DNA of 64,000 nucleotides, from assembly GCF_002549775.1 (NCBI RefSeq), contig NZ_NMTR01000021.1, forward strand, positions 744,001-808,000, in the 5' to 3' direction. Made by a program: the position numbers and the translations under genes. Below are positions 17,008 to 25,563 of the stretch, piece after piece (the stretch's first letter is position 1; each line of letters starts with the position of its first letter). The notes beneath the pieces are model-generated. The model saw nothing but the letters and a program-made list of their open reading frames with translations. It was not told the origin of the DNA and made no database searches. Source of the stretch: Faecalibacterium langellae. Lineage in GTDB: Bacteria; Bacillota; Clostridia; Oscillospirales; Ruminococcaceae.

Positions 17008-17512
17008 TCATTCGTGCAGAAGGCGCTCACTTTCCAGGCTTTCTTTCTTGCCGTGGATGCGTCCAAGGCCATAGGACAGCAGTGCGGCACACAGCAGATT
17101 GATGATGGAAATCGTCCGCCCGCCGAGCAGGTTGGCAACGCCGATGAGCAGGTTCGCAAGGCAGAGCAGCCAGGTGGTCTTGCCGATACGGTCCAGATGT
17201 GCAATGCGGGAGTCGATGTCTGAGAATAGATCGAATGCACCCAGCTCCGCTTTGCGGCGGAAATACATCCAGATCACAGCTGCCAACGTATTCGGCACCC
17301 AGTCCCTCGACAAAGCTGCGGTAGTCTTTATTGGAGTTCATCTCCATGCGGAAAATATACTCGCCCGGCTCGCAAGGCGCAAAGATATAGGTGGCGAAAT
17401 ACGCCTTTTCCAGCGCCCAGCCGTTCATTGCCATTTCGTTCAGCCAGCGCTCCTCTTTTTCAAAGTCCCATTCCCAAAAGACCCGGTGGATGGTTTTTCG
17501 TTCGCTCATCAC
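17008..17512 (-). pseudogene. DUF2812 membrane protein, frameshifted
   Basis: Two overlapping frames together spell a DUF2812-type protein. The first gives FWEWDFEKEERWLNEMAMNGW through GAEYVGS. The second continues WMYFRRKAELGAFDLFSDIDSR and two C-terminal membrane helices (TWLLCLANLLIGVANLLGG, then INLLCAALLSYG). The switch occurs near 17277-17281 and fits a two-base loss or one-base gain. ATG at 17509 overlaps the PadR stop. DUF2812 proteins are typical partners of PadR regulators. Either a recent pseudogene, a programmed frameshift, or a sequencing error. Confidence 0.75.
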
Positions 17513-17823
17513 AATTTCTCCTGTAAGATGCTCTCGCCGTTTGCAACCAGCTGCTGCAAACGAGCCAGTTCGTGCTTCAAAATCAGCAGACCCTCGTCGG
17601 TCAGTTGATACTCTTTTTTGCGGCTGCCATGCTCAATTGGCAGCTGGCGGATCCAGCCCTTTTCACAAAGGGAGTTCAGCGCGCCATACAGTGTCCCGGC
17701 GGCAAGGCGGACCCGCCCGCCGGAAAGCTGCTCGGTCTGCTGCATGATGCCGTAACCATGCTGTGGGCGGTAGAGAGAAAGCAGAATGTAATAGGTGGAT
17801 TCGGTCAATGCAAGGTTCTCCAT
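17509..17823 (-). CDS. PadR family transcriptional regulator
   Basis: 104 residues with the PadR winged helix: ALTESTYYILLSLYRPQHGYGI, then RVRLAAGTLYGALNSLCEKGWI and KKEYQLTDEGL. Small one-domain type. ATG at 17823 was chosen because GGAGG overlaps a possible upstream GTG start. It overlaps the DUF2812 start by one base. Its promoter is covered by a TATCG-N5-CGATA dyad array, so autoregulation is likely. Confidence 0.88.
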   Translation of the reverse strand: MENLALTESTYYILLSLYRPQHGYGIMQQTEQLSGGRVRLAAGTLYGALNSLCEKGWIRQLPIEHGSRKKEYQLTDEGLLILKHELARLQQLVANGESILQEKL

Positions 17824-17843
17824 TGCAGGGTTCACCTCCGTTC

Positions 17844-17906
17844 TATCGAAGCTCGATGTATCGTCAAGCGATATATCGCAAATTCAGTATATCGCTTGAC
17901 GATATA
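17844..17906. promoter_or_regulatory. PadR operator array
   Basis: Three dyads of the form TATCG-N5-CGATA: TATCG-aagct-CGATG at 17844-17858, TATCG-tcaag-CGATA at 17859-17873, and TATATCG-cttga-CGATATA at 17888-17906. The second and third share the same core in opposite orientation. They cover the -10 box and the leader of padR, and the third also fills part of the spacer. Confidence 0.75.
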
Positions 17907-17915
17907 ATTTGTCAA
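17886..17915 (-). promoter_or_regulatory. Promoter of padR-DUF2812
   Basis: Minus strand TTGACA, 18-base spacer, TATACT. The spacer contains one full operator dyad. Confidence 0.8.
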
Positions 17916-18136
17916 CCCCTTTTTTGAAAATTTTGCTGCAGTAAACGCAGCACTCTGTCCAAAACAGCATTTTTGCCCCTGCACGAAAGAAATACTTCCG
18001 CAGCAGAAGTCCTGATCGTGTGTATGGAAAAAGCGATGGAGGAGAGAAAAATATTTTGTGCAATTTTCACAGTTTTCTAATTGATGTTTTGGTGGTACAA
18101 TAGGAGCATCAAACTAGGTCTTTTCGGGAGGAGCAC

Positions 18137-19096
<960 letters not shown>

Positions 19097-19151
19097 AAAA
19101 AAAAAACAGACAGAACTCTGATCGAAAAAATGGAAAGGAGTGGACTGATTT

Positions 19152-19643
19152 ATGTCCAATAAAGTTTTGATCACCAACTCCCAGAAGGCCGTGAAGGTCC
19201 CTTCGGGCCTGCGCATCCTGATCCGCCGCGCCTGCAACGCAGTGCTGGAATACGAGCATTTTGATGCACCCGCCGAGATCAGCGTCACCTTCGTGGACAA
19301 TGCGGCCATCGCCGAGTTGAACAACCAGTATCGCAACAAGCCGATGCCCACCGACGTGCTCAGCTTTCCTCTGGGCGAGAACGGCAAATACGACGTGGAC
19401 GAGAACAACGGCTGCATGATGCTGGGCGATATCGTCATCAGCATGGAGCGTGCCCTGGAGCAGGCAAATCTCTACGGCCATCCGCTGCAGCGCGAAGTAG
19501 CCTTTCTGACCGTGCACTCCATGCTGCACCTGCTGGGCTACGACCACGAGAACGGCGGCCTGGAGGCCATGCGGATGCGCGAAAAAGAGGAAGCCGTTCT
19601 GCTGCAGCTGGGTCTGCCCCGCACCGTCAGCTACACGGAGTAA
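19152..19643 (+). CDS. ybeY: Endoribonuclease YbeY
   Basis: 163 residues. The zinc site HSMLHLLGYDHE (H-x3-H-x5-H) lies at about residues 122-133, with FVDNAAIAELNNQYR and TDVLSFPL upstream as in the family. It takes part in 16S rRNA 3' end maturation and ribosome quality control. GGAAAGGAG lies upstream with a spacing of about 12 bases. Confidence 0.94.
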   Translation: MSNKVLITNSQKAVKVPSGLRILIRRACNAVLEYEHFDAPAEISVTFVDNAAIAELNNQYRNKPMPTDVLSFPLGENGKYDVDENNGCMMLGDIVISMERALEQANLYGHPLQREVAFLTVHSMLHLLGYDHENGGLEAMRMREKEEAVLLQLGLPRTVSYTE

Positions 19644-19702
19644 GCCAAACGATCGGAAATCACTGTGCGGATGCCGCACGAACAACAGACAGGAGCTTGA
19701 TT

Positions 19703-20641
19703 TTGAGTAACGCTACACCCATTCAGGGCCATTATGATACATCTTCCGTTTTCGTCGCCGTGATCGGCCGCCCCAATGTGGGCAAATCCAGCCTGACCAA
19801 CCTGCTTGTGGGCGAAAAGGTGGCCATCGTCACCTCCAAGCCGCAGACCACCCGTACCCGTATCACCGGCGTCATCACCCGCGGCCCGCTGCAGTATGTG
19901 CTGCTGGACACCCCGGGCGTGCACAAGGCCCGCAACAAGCTGGGCAAGCGAATGGACAAGACTGCAAGCGATTCCATCGCGGATGTGGATGTTTCCATGA
20001 TGCTGTTCGAGCCCTACGGTGCGCTGAATGAATCGGAAATGACTCTTGTGGAGATGCTGCGCAGCAGCGGCGGCCCGGCCATTGCGGTCATCAACAAGAC
20101 CGACCTCGTCAAAGAGCCTGCCGATCTGGAAGCGCGCAAAGAAGAATTGAAGGCGCTGGGCGTATTCGATGACATTTACACCGTCAGCGTCCGCGATAAC
20201 GACGGCTGCGAAGCATTGTTCGATGCGTTGAGCCGCTACGCTGTGGAGGGCCCGCATTACTTCGACGATGACGCTTACACCGATATGCCGGAAAAAGAGC
20301 TGGTGGCAGAGGTCATCCGTGAAAAAGCCCTGCTCTACATGCGGGACGAGATCCCGCACGGCATCGCCGTGGTGGTGGAGCGCTTCAAAGAGCGCCCGGG
20401 CACGGACCTGATCGACATCGACGTGAACATCTACTGTGAGCGCGAGAGCCACAAGGGGATGGTCATCGGCAAAGGCGGTGCCATGCTGAAAAAGATCGCC
20501 AGCGCCGCCCGTGCCGACTGCGAGGAGTTCCTCGGCTGCCGCGTCAACCTGCAGTGCTGGGTGAAGGTAAAGTCGGATTGGCGGGACAACGAGTTTTTGC
20601 TGAACAACTTCGGCTTCAAGCAGAACAGCAACAACCGTTGA
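19703..20641 (+). CDS. era: GTPase Era
   Basis: 312 residues. G1 GRPNVGKSS, G3 DTPG and G4 NKTD motifs are present, and the C-terminal KH domain carries MVIGKGGAMLKKI. Era binds the 3' end of 16S rRNA during 30S assembly. TTG at 19703 is preferred: AGGAG at 19691-19695 is seven bases upstream, while the earlier TTG at 19697 is only one base away. Confidence 0.95.
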   Translation: MSNATPIQGHYDTSSVFVAVIGRPNVGKSSLTNLLVGEKVAIVTSKPQTTRTRITGVITRGPLQYVLLDTPGVHKARNKLGKRMDKTASDSIADVDVSMMLFEPYGALNESEMTLVEMLRSSGGPAIAVINKTDLVKEPADLEARKEELKALGVFDDIYTVSVRDNDGCEALFDALSRYAVEGPHYFDDDAYTDMPEKELVAEVIREKALLYMRDEIPHGIAVVVERFKERPGTDLIDIDVNIYCERESHKGMVIGKGGAMLKKIASAARADCEEFLGCRVNLQCWVKVKSDWRDNEFLLNNFGFKQNSNNR

Positions 20642-20722
20642 CAGGGCAGATTTTCCTTGCATGAATACCCGGGGAATACCGGACACTATCCAAAAGCACA
20701 TGCAGGGAAGGCGGGGTGCCCC

Positions 20723-20959
20723 ATGAACGTTCAGGCCAGCTGGCAGGCGTTTGCCTGCACGGGGAACATTCTCCGGTATCTCGACTATAAACATCAGGAA
20801 CAGCCGACAGGAGGCACAGACGATGGAACCCTTTGTGACGATGGGCCTGGTGCTGAAAGAAACACAATACCGGGAAGCAGACCGGATCCTTACGATCCTG
20901 ACCCCGAAGCTGGGGGTGATCTCGGCACTGGCCAAAAACAGCATGCGGGTCACCAATAA
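20723..20959 (+). CDS. yqzL: YqzL-like small protein, overlapping recO
   Basis: The first 27 residues contain WQAFACTGNILRYLDYKHQ, closely matching the short YqzL family that sits between era and recO in Firmicutes. A GGAAGGCGGGG site precedes the ATG. YqzL is usually under 50 residues; this frame stays open for 78, so its C-terminal ~45 residues overlap the recO coding start in another frame. The N-terminal match and location are good evidence; the extended tail may be unselected. Confidence 0.6.
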   Translation: MNVQASWQAFACTGNILRYLDYKHQEQPTGGTDDGTLCDDGPGAERNTIPGSRPDPYDPDPEAGGDLGTGQKQHAGHQ

Positions 20960-21569
20960 GCTGTTCAGTGGCTGCGGTTTGTTCTGTTATTCCGAGTTCA
21001 CACTGGTAAAGGGCCGCAGCATGTATGTGGTGCAGGAGGCAGACGTTGAGAACGTCTTTTATGATGTCTCCAAAAGTCTGGAGGGCGTAGGCGTAGCCAT
21101 GTATCTGGCCGAAATGACCTACACCCTTTCGCCCACCGGGCAGGAGGCGGAAAAGGAACTCCGGCTTTTGCTCAACTGCCTGTACATGATCAGCAAAGGC
21201 AAAGTAGACCCACGCGTGGTCAAGGCTGTTTTTGAGCTGCGCACCATGAGTGAATGCGGCTTTATGCCGCAGCTTGCGTGCTGCCGGGACTGCGGTGCCT
21301 ACGAGGGCGACATGTTCTATCTGGACGTGCAGGAAGGGCATCTGCTGTGTGCAGACTGCGCTGCCAAAGCAGGCAAGAGCTGCAACCTGGACCTCGGTGC
21401 GCTGTATGCGCTGCGGCACATCTGCCTTGTGGACGACAAAAAAATATTTGCATTCAAAATCTCTCTGGGCAGCCTGGCAAAGCTTTCCGCAGTGGCAGAG
21501 CACTATGCGCTGGTCCATCTGGACAAGCCGCTGAAAAGCTACAGCTTTCTGAAATCGGTCCTGCCCTGA
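20823..21569 (+). CDS. recO: DNA repair protein RecO
   Basis: 248 residues. The N-terminal OB-fold (GLVLKETQYREADRIL) is followed by a helical domain and a zinc finger with CCRDCG and CADC pairs. RecO works with RecF/RecR to load RecA on gapped DNA. ATG at 20823 was chosen because AGGAGG lies just before it and family similarity begins there. Confidence 0.92.
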   Translation: MEPFVTMGLVLKETQYREADRILTILTPKLGVISALAKNSMRVTNKLFSGCGLFCYSEFTLVKGRSMYVVQEADVENVFYDVSKSLEGVGVAMYLAEMTYTLSPTGQEAEKELRLLLNCLYMISKGKVDPRVVKAVFELRTMSECGFMPQLACCRDCGAYEGDMFYLDVQEGHLLCADCAAKAGKSCNLDLGALYALRHICLVDDKKIFAFKISLGSLAKLSAVAEHYALVHLDKPLKSYSFLKSVLP

Positions 21570-21585
21570 CCCAAAAGGAATATCT

Positions 21586-23997
21586 ATGGAAACAAGTTAC
21601 TTAAAGACACTGGAACTGGATAAGATCATTGCCCGCGCTGCCGAAGGCTGTGTGTGCAAAGAGGCCCGGGAAAAGCTGCTGGCGCTGGAGCCGCAGTGCG
21701 ACCCGGACGAAGTGCGCTATGCATTGGAGCAGACCGATGCCATCAACACGCTGCTGATCAAAAACGGCTCCCCGCGCTTTGGCGGGGTCGAGGGCGTCAG
21801 CCAGCTGGCAGCCCGCGCCGTCAAGGGTGGTGTGCTGTCCATGGGCGAACTGCTGATGGTGGCAGGTGCCCTGCGCAATTTCCAGAACTTGACCAGCTGG
21901 TACGGCGCTTCGGAACACGACGCCCTGCCGACGGACGATTTGTTCTATGCTCTGGCACCGCAGCCGGGGCTGGAGCAGCAGATCTCCAGCGCCATTCTGG
22001 CACCGGACGCCATGGCAGACACCGCTTCTTACACCCTGAACGACCTGCGCAAGAAGATCCGCGCCACCGAGAACAGCATCCGTGACCGGCTGGAAAGCAT
22101 GGTGCGCAACATGGACACCTCCAAGTACCTGCAGGAGAGCGTGGTCTCCATGCGCAACGGCCGTTATGTTGTGCCGGTCAAGAGCGAGTACCGCGGCGAG
22201 GTGAGCGGCATCATCCACGATGTGTCGTCCACCGGTGCCACGGTCTTTGTGGAGCCCCAGGCCGTTGTGGAGGCCAACGCCCGCATTTTGCAGTACCGCG
22301 CCCAGGAAGCGCAGGAGATCGAGCGCATCCTGGTAGCTTTCACTGCACAGGTGGCAGCCATTGAACCGCAGTTCCAGTACAGCTACAAGGCCATGCTGGA
22401 CATCGACGTGCTGCTGGCAAAGGCGCGTCTGGCGCTGGACCTCAAAGCCTTCAAACCCGCCGTTCGCACCGACAATTCCTTCTCGCTCATCCGTGCACGC
22501 CACCCGCTGATCGACCCCAAAAAGTGTGTGCCGGTGGATATCGCACTGGGTAGGGAATATGATTCCCTCATCATCACCGGCCCGAACACCGGCGGTAAGA
22601 CCGTCACCCTGAAAACGGCCGGTCTGCTGTGCGCTATGGCACAGTGCGGCTTTCTTATCCCGGCCGACGAGCGCAGCGAGATCTGCGTGTTTGATGAATT
22701 CCTGGTGGATATCGGCGACGAACAGAGCATTGAACAGAGCCTTTCCACCTTCTCCGGCCACATGAAAAAGATCACCGGCATTCTGGAACTGGCCATGCCG
22801 CACACCCTTGTCCTGTTAGACGAGCTGGGTGCCGGTACGGACCCGGCCGAGGGTGCTGCGCTGGCCGTCGCCATCATTGAAGAACTGCGCCGCCGCGGCG
22901 TACTGCTGATGGCCACCACCCATTACGCAGAACTGAAGGTCTTCGCGTTGGAAACAAAGGGTGTCGTCAATGCCAGCTGTGAGTTTGATCTGGAAACCCT
23001 GCGCCCGACCTACAAACTGAGCGTCGGCGTGCCGGGCAAATCCAATGCATTTCTCATCAGCGAAAAGCTGGGTATTCCGGAGCGGGTCATCGAAGCGGCA
23101 CAGCAGCATCTTTCTGCCGAAGATAAGCGGCTGGATGCCGTTCTGGGCCAGCTGGATGATTTGAAACTGCAGCTAAAAGAGAGCCAGAACGAGGTCGAGG
23201 AGCTGAAAAACGAAGCTTCTCACCAGCTGGAAGCGGCCCAGAAGAAGCGCGATGAATTGATCCAGCAGGGCGAAAATGAGTTGGAAGCAGCCCGTGCCAA
23301 GGCCCGTGCACTGGCACAGCAGGTGGAGAGCCAGGCCTATGCTCTGACGGACGAGCTGCGTCAGCTGCAAAAGGATGAGCGCATGAGCACCCAGCAGAAG
23401 GCCCAGCGCGCCCGCGAGATCGCCAAGAAGGAGTCTGAAAAGCTCTTTATGGGCACCGAGGTAGTGCACAACCCCGTCAAGGAGTTCGTGCCGCTGAAAG
23501 AGGTCAAGGTGGGGCAGGAGGTCTGCATTGCCGAGCTGAACCAGCTGGCCACTGTGATGGCACTGCCGGATAAAAACGGCGACGTGCTGGTGCGTGCGGG
23601 CATCATCAAGACGAAGGTCCCGCTCAAGGGGTTGAAGCAGCCGGAAAAACTGGTGAAAGAGAAGAAGCCGCAGACCAAGGCACAGCAGCGCTACTCCCGC
23701 CTGACTGGCGACGCAAACCGGCCGAACGGCAGGGTAGAGCGGGTGCAGCGCACGGCCAAGATGGAGTGCAACCTGCTGGGTCTGACCGTGGATGAAGCTC
23801 TGCCAGAGGTGGATTCCTTCATCGACCGTGCCATCCTGAACGGGCAGACAGTGGTCTACCTGATCCACGGCAACGGCACCGGTGCCCTGCGCACGGCGAT
23901 CCACAAGCATCTGCGCGGCAACCGCATGGTCAAGAGCTTCCGTCTGGGCCGCTATGGCGAGGGCGAAAGCGGCGTGACCGTGGTCGAGCTGAAGTAA
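21586..23997 (+). CDS. mutS2: Endonuclease MutS2
   Basis: 803 residues. The MutS-type ATPase has Walker A GPNTGGKTVT (about residue 330) and LLDELGAGTDP. A coiled-coil rich in Glu/Lys/Gln follows (about residues 510-620) and the C-terminus has an Smr nuclease domain with LDLH-like and HGNGTGALR motifs. MutS2 acts in recombination control or ribosome-collision rescue, not classical mismatch repair. It starts 16 bases after recO and ends before a terminator. Confidence 0.94.
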   Translation: METSYLKTLELDKIIARAAEGCVCKEAREKLLALEPQCDPDEVRYALEQTDAINTLLIKNGSPRFGGVEGVSQLAARAVKGGVLSMGELLMVAGALRNFQNLTSWYGASEHDALPTDDLFYALAPQPGLEQQISSAILAPDAMADTASYTLNDLRKKIRATENSIRDRLESMVRNMDTSKYLQESVVSMRNGRYVVPVKSEYRGEVSGIIHDVSSTGATVFVEPQAVVEANARILQYRAQEAQEIERILVAFTAQVAAIEPQFQYSYKAMLDIDVLLAKARLALDLKAFKPAVRTDNSFSLIRARHPLIDPKKCVPVDIALGREYDSLIITGPNTGGKTVTLKTAGLLCAMAQCGFLIPADERSEICVFDEFLVDIGDEQSIEQSLSTFSGHMKKITGILELAMPHTLVLLDELGAGTDPAEGAALAVAIIEELRRRGVLLMATTHYAELKVFALETKGVVNASCEFDLETLRPTYKLSVGVPGKSNAFLISEKLGIPERVIEAAQQHLSAEDKRLDAVLGQLDDLKLQLKESQNEVEELKNEASHQLEAAQKKRDELIQQGENELEAARAKARALAQQVESQAYALTDELRQLQKDERMSTQQKAQRAREIAKKESEKLFMGTEVVHNPVKEFVPLKEVKVGQEVCIAELNQLATVMALPDKNGDVLVRAGIIKTKVPLKGLKQPEKLVKEKKPQTKAQQRYSRLTGDANRPNGRVERVQRTAKMECNLLGLTVDEALPEVDSFIDRAILNGQTVVYLIHGNGTGALRTAIHKHLRGNRMVKSFRLGRYGEGESGVTVVELK

Positions 23998-24010
23998 ATT
24001 TGAACTTTTC

Positions 24011-24045
24011 AAAAACTGCCTGAGCGTTCTGCCCGGGCAGTTTTT
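24011..24045 (+). terminator. Rho-independent terminator after mutS2
   Basis: AAAAACTGCC pairs with GGCAGTTTTT, with T residues at the 3' end. It closes the phoH-mutS2 gene run. Confidence 0.85.
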
Positions 24046-24047
24046 GC

Positions 24048-24076
24048 TTGCATGGCAAGAAAAAGCCGAGTATACT
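24048..24076 (+). promoter_or_regulatory. Promoter of the amidase gene
   Basis: TTGCAT, 17-base spacer, TATACT, directly after the mutS2 terminator. Confidence 0.7.
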
Positions 24077-24120
24077 CGTATTATAATAAAATCGAGTAAA
24101 ACAGACAGGAAGTACATCCC

Positions 24121-24969
24121 ATGGCCAATCGTCACGCAGCACCGCACCGAAAACGAAAAAGCAAGCGGAAGGAACGCCCGCTCCTCGGCACAGCGCTCGT
24201 GCTGTGCTTTTGCACGCTGGCCTTCGTGTTTGCCGGTTTTCTCTGGCAGGAAGCGCTCCGGACCTCCACGCAGGTGCCGGAACGTCAAACCGGCTCAGAC
24301 GACGACTTCCGCCCGCAGGTCGGTGACCCGCCATACCGCGTGGCGATCGACGCCGGGCACGGCGGCAGCGACCCGGGCGCAAGGGGAGTCGTGGAAGAAA
24401 AAGATGTTACCGCAGCGACGGCCTCTGCATTGCTCCAATGGCTGGAGCAGGACTCCAATTATATCCCGCTGCAGACGCGGGAAAGCTTTGATGTGACCGC
24501 AACACCCGCCGAGCGTGCAGCTGCGGCCAGGGCGCAGGCCCCGCAGCTGCTGCTTTCCGTCCATGCAAACTCCGCAGCCAATGGCTCCACCGCGGCAGGC
24601 TTTGAGTGCTATCCGTCGGTGCCGGGCCGCACATGGCACGCGGAAAGCTTTTACTTTGCGCGGCTGCTGGCCAGCGGAATGCAGGCTGCCGGGGCTTCGC
24701 TGCGCGGGCGCGGGGGAGTCCGATACATTTATTATCTGGAAAACGACCAGAAACAGCTTGTGGAAAGTACCCACACCGAAGTGCGGGCAGAGCGCAGCTT
24801 CACCTTGCTGGAAGATGTGGATTGCCCGGCCGTTCTGGCCGAACAGTGCTTTGTGACCAGTGCAGAGGATGTGGAACGCTTTGGCAGTGAGGAAGGCTGC
24901 CGGAAGGTGGCGCGAATCTATTATGAAGCGGTCTGTGCATACTTTGGCACACAGCCATTGCCGGAATAA
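24121..24969 (+). CDS. N-acetylmuramoyl-L-alanine amidase (Amidase_3), membrane-anchored
   Basis: 282 residues. A basic N-terminus and one membrane helix (about residues 22-43) precede the catalytic domain. Zinc ligand motifs AIDAGHGGSDPGA, a Glu near ARGVVEEKD, and SVHANS are visible, with the second catalytic Glu probably near VLAEQCF. It cleaves the lactyl-peptide bond of peptidoglycan outside the membrane. Size and single anchor resemble CwlD, the sporulation cortex amidase, but a vegetative role is equally possible. Confidence 0.85.
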   Translation: MANRHAAPHRKRKSKRKERPLLGTALVLCFCTLAFVFAGFLWQEALRTSTQVPERQTGSDDDFRPQVGDPPYRVAIDAGHGGSDPGARGVVEEKDVTAATASALLQWLEQDSNYIPLQTRESFDVTATPAERAAAARAQAPQLLLSVHANSAANGSTAAGFECYPSVPGRTWHAESFYFARLLASGMQAAGASLRGRGGVRYIYYLENDQKQLVESTHTEVRAERSFTLLEDVDCPAVLAEQCFVTSAEDVERFGSEEGCRKVARIYYEAVCAYFGTQPLPE

Positions 24970-25170
24970 AAAACATCGCATCCCCAAAGAAGAAAAAGTG
25001 CGCTTCGCTCCTTTGAAGCTCCTTTATAAAGAACACGGCATCCACCCGGGAATACAAGTATGAACGAACCGTTTTACAAAACGATGCCGGAATACGCCCG
25101 GAGCACCATGAACCGCCGCCGGAATCTCTGTAGAAAGAGAGAAGGGCGGCAGCTTTTTTTGATAATCATC

Positions 25171-25198
25171 ATTTCGTATAATGCACGTTATGCGAAAT
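25171..25198. other. dif: dif-like Xer recombination site
   Basis: ATTTCGTATAA, six-base centre TGCACG, TTATGCGAAAT: the exact 11-6-11 geometry of chromosomal dif. The right arm keeps the TTATG and AAAT ends of the E. coli XerD arm. By hand, 19 of 28 positions match E. coli dif and 18 match B. subtilis dif as I recall them. The two arms are inverted copies with a single mismatch. A tyrosine recombinase gene ends 366 bases away. Confidence 0.75.
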
Positions 25199-25464
25199 AT
25201 AGGGAAGTGAAAAAAGCCACTTTTCCGGTTTTTGAGCCTTTTTCGGCTGTCTGGCTCCATTTGGGCTCTGCGGACTCTTTGAGCCTAGTTTTGCTTTAGT
25301 TATCATTTTTGTTGTTACAAGTTCTGTTTTATTTGTTTTTCCATTTCCATTCAAACGCAATCTTTCTTTATCCGTTCGCCGTTTGTTTTCATTATTATGA
25401 TATTATGATATTCTCGCGGCGTGGTTTTCTTTTTACCGTTCACATTGGCTTTGCAAACACCATC

Positions 25465-25514
25465 AAAAAACTCCCGGCAAGCATCTGTCTGTCCGACAGT
25501 GTTTGTCAGGAGTT
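25465..25514 (-). terminator. Terminator of the recombinase gene
   Basis: On the minus strand, AACTCC pairs with GGAGTT with several further pairs inside, followed by TTTTTT. It lies about 50 bases after the recombinase stop codon. Confidence 0.75.
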
Positions 25515-25563
25515 CCAATCGTTCATCTGCGTTAAGTAAAAATCCGTACACATGACCCACGGT

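Larger units (their letters stand above)
24970..25563. other. AT-rich intergenic region around the dif-like site
   Basis: About 590 bases with no convincing gene. Short open frames here lack ribosome binding sites and similarity, and several cross the dif-like site. The stretch from about 25290 to 25460 is much more AT-rich than the neighbouring genes. It contains the dif-like site and the minus-strand terminator of the recombinase gene. Confidence 0.6.

Noticed and set aside
25169-25560. Short minus-strand frames across the dif-like site
   Set aside because: No ribosome binding sites, no similarity, and they overlap both the dif-like site and the recombinase terminator.
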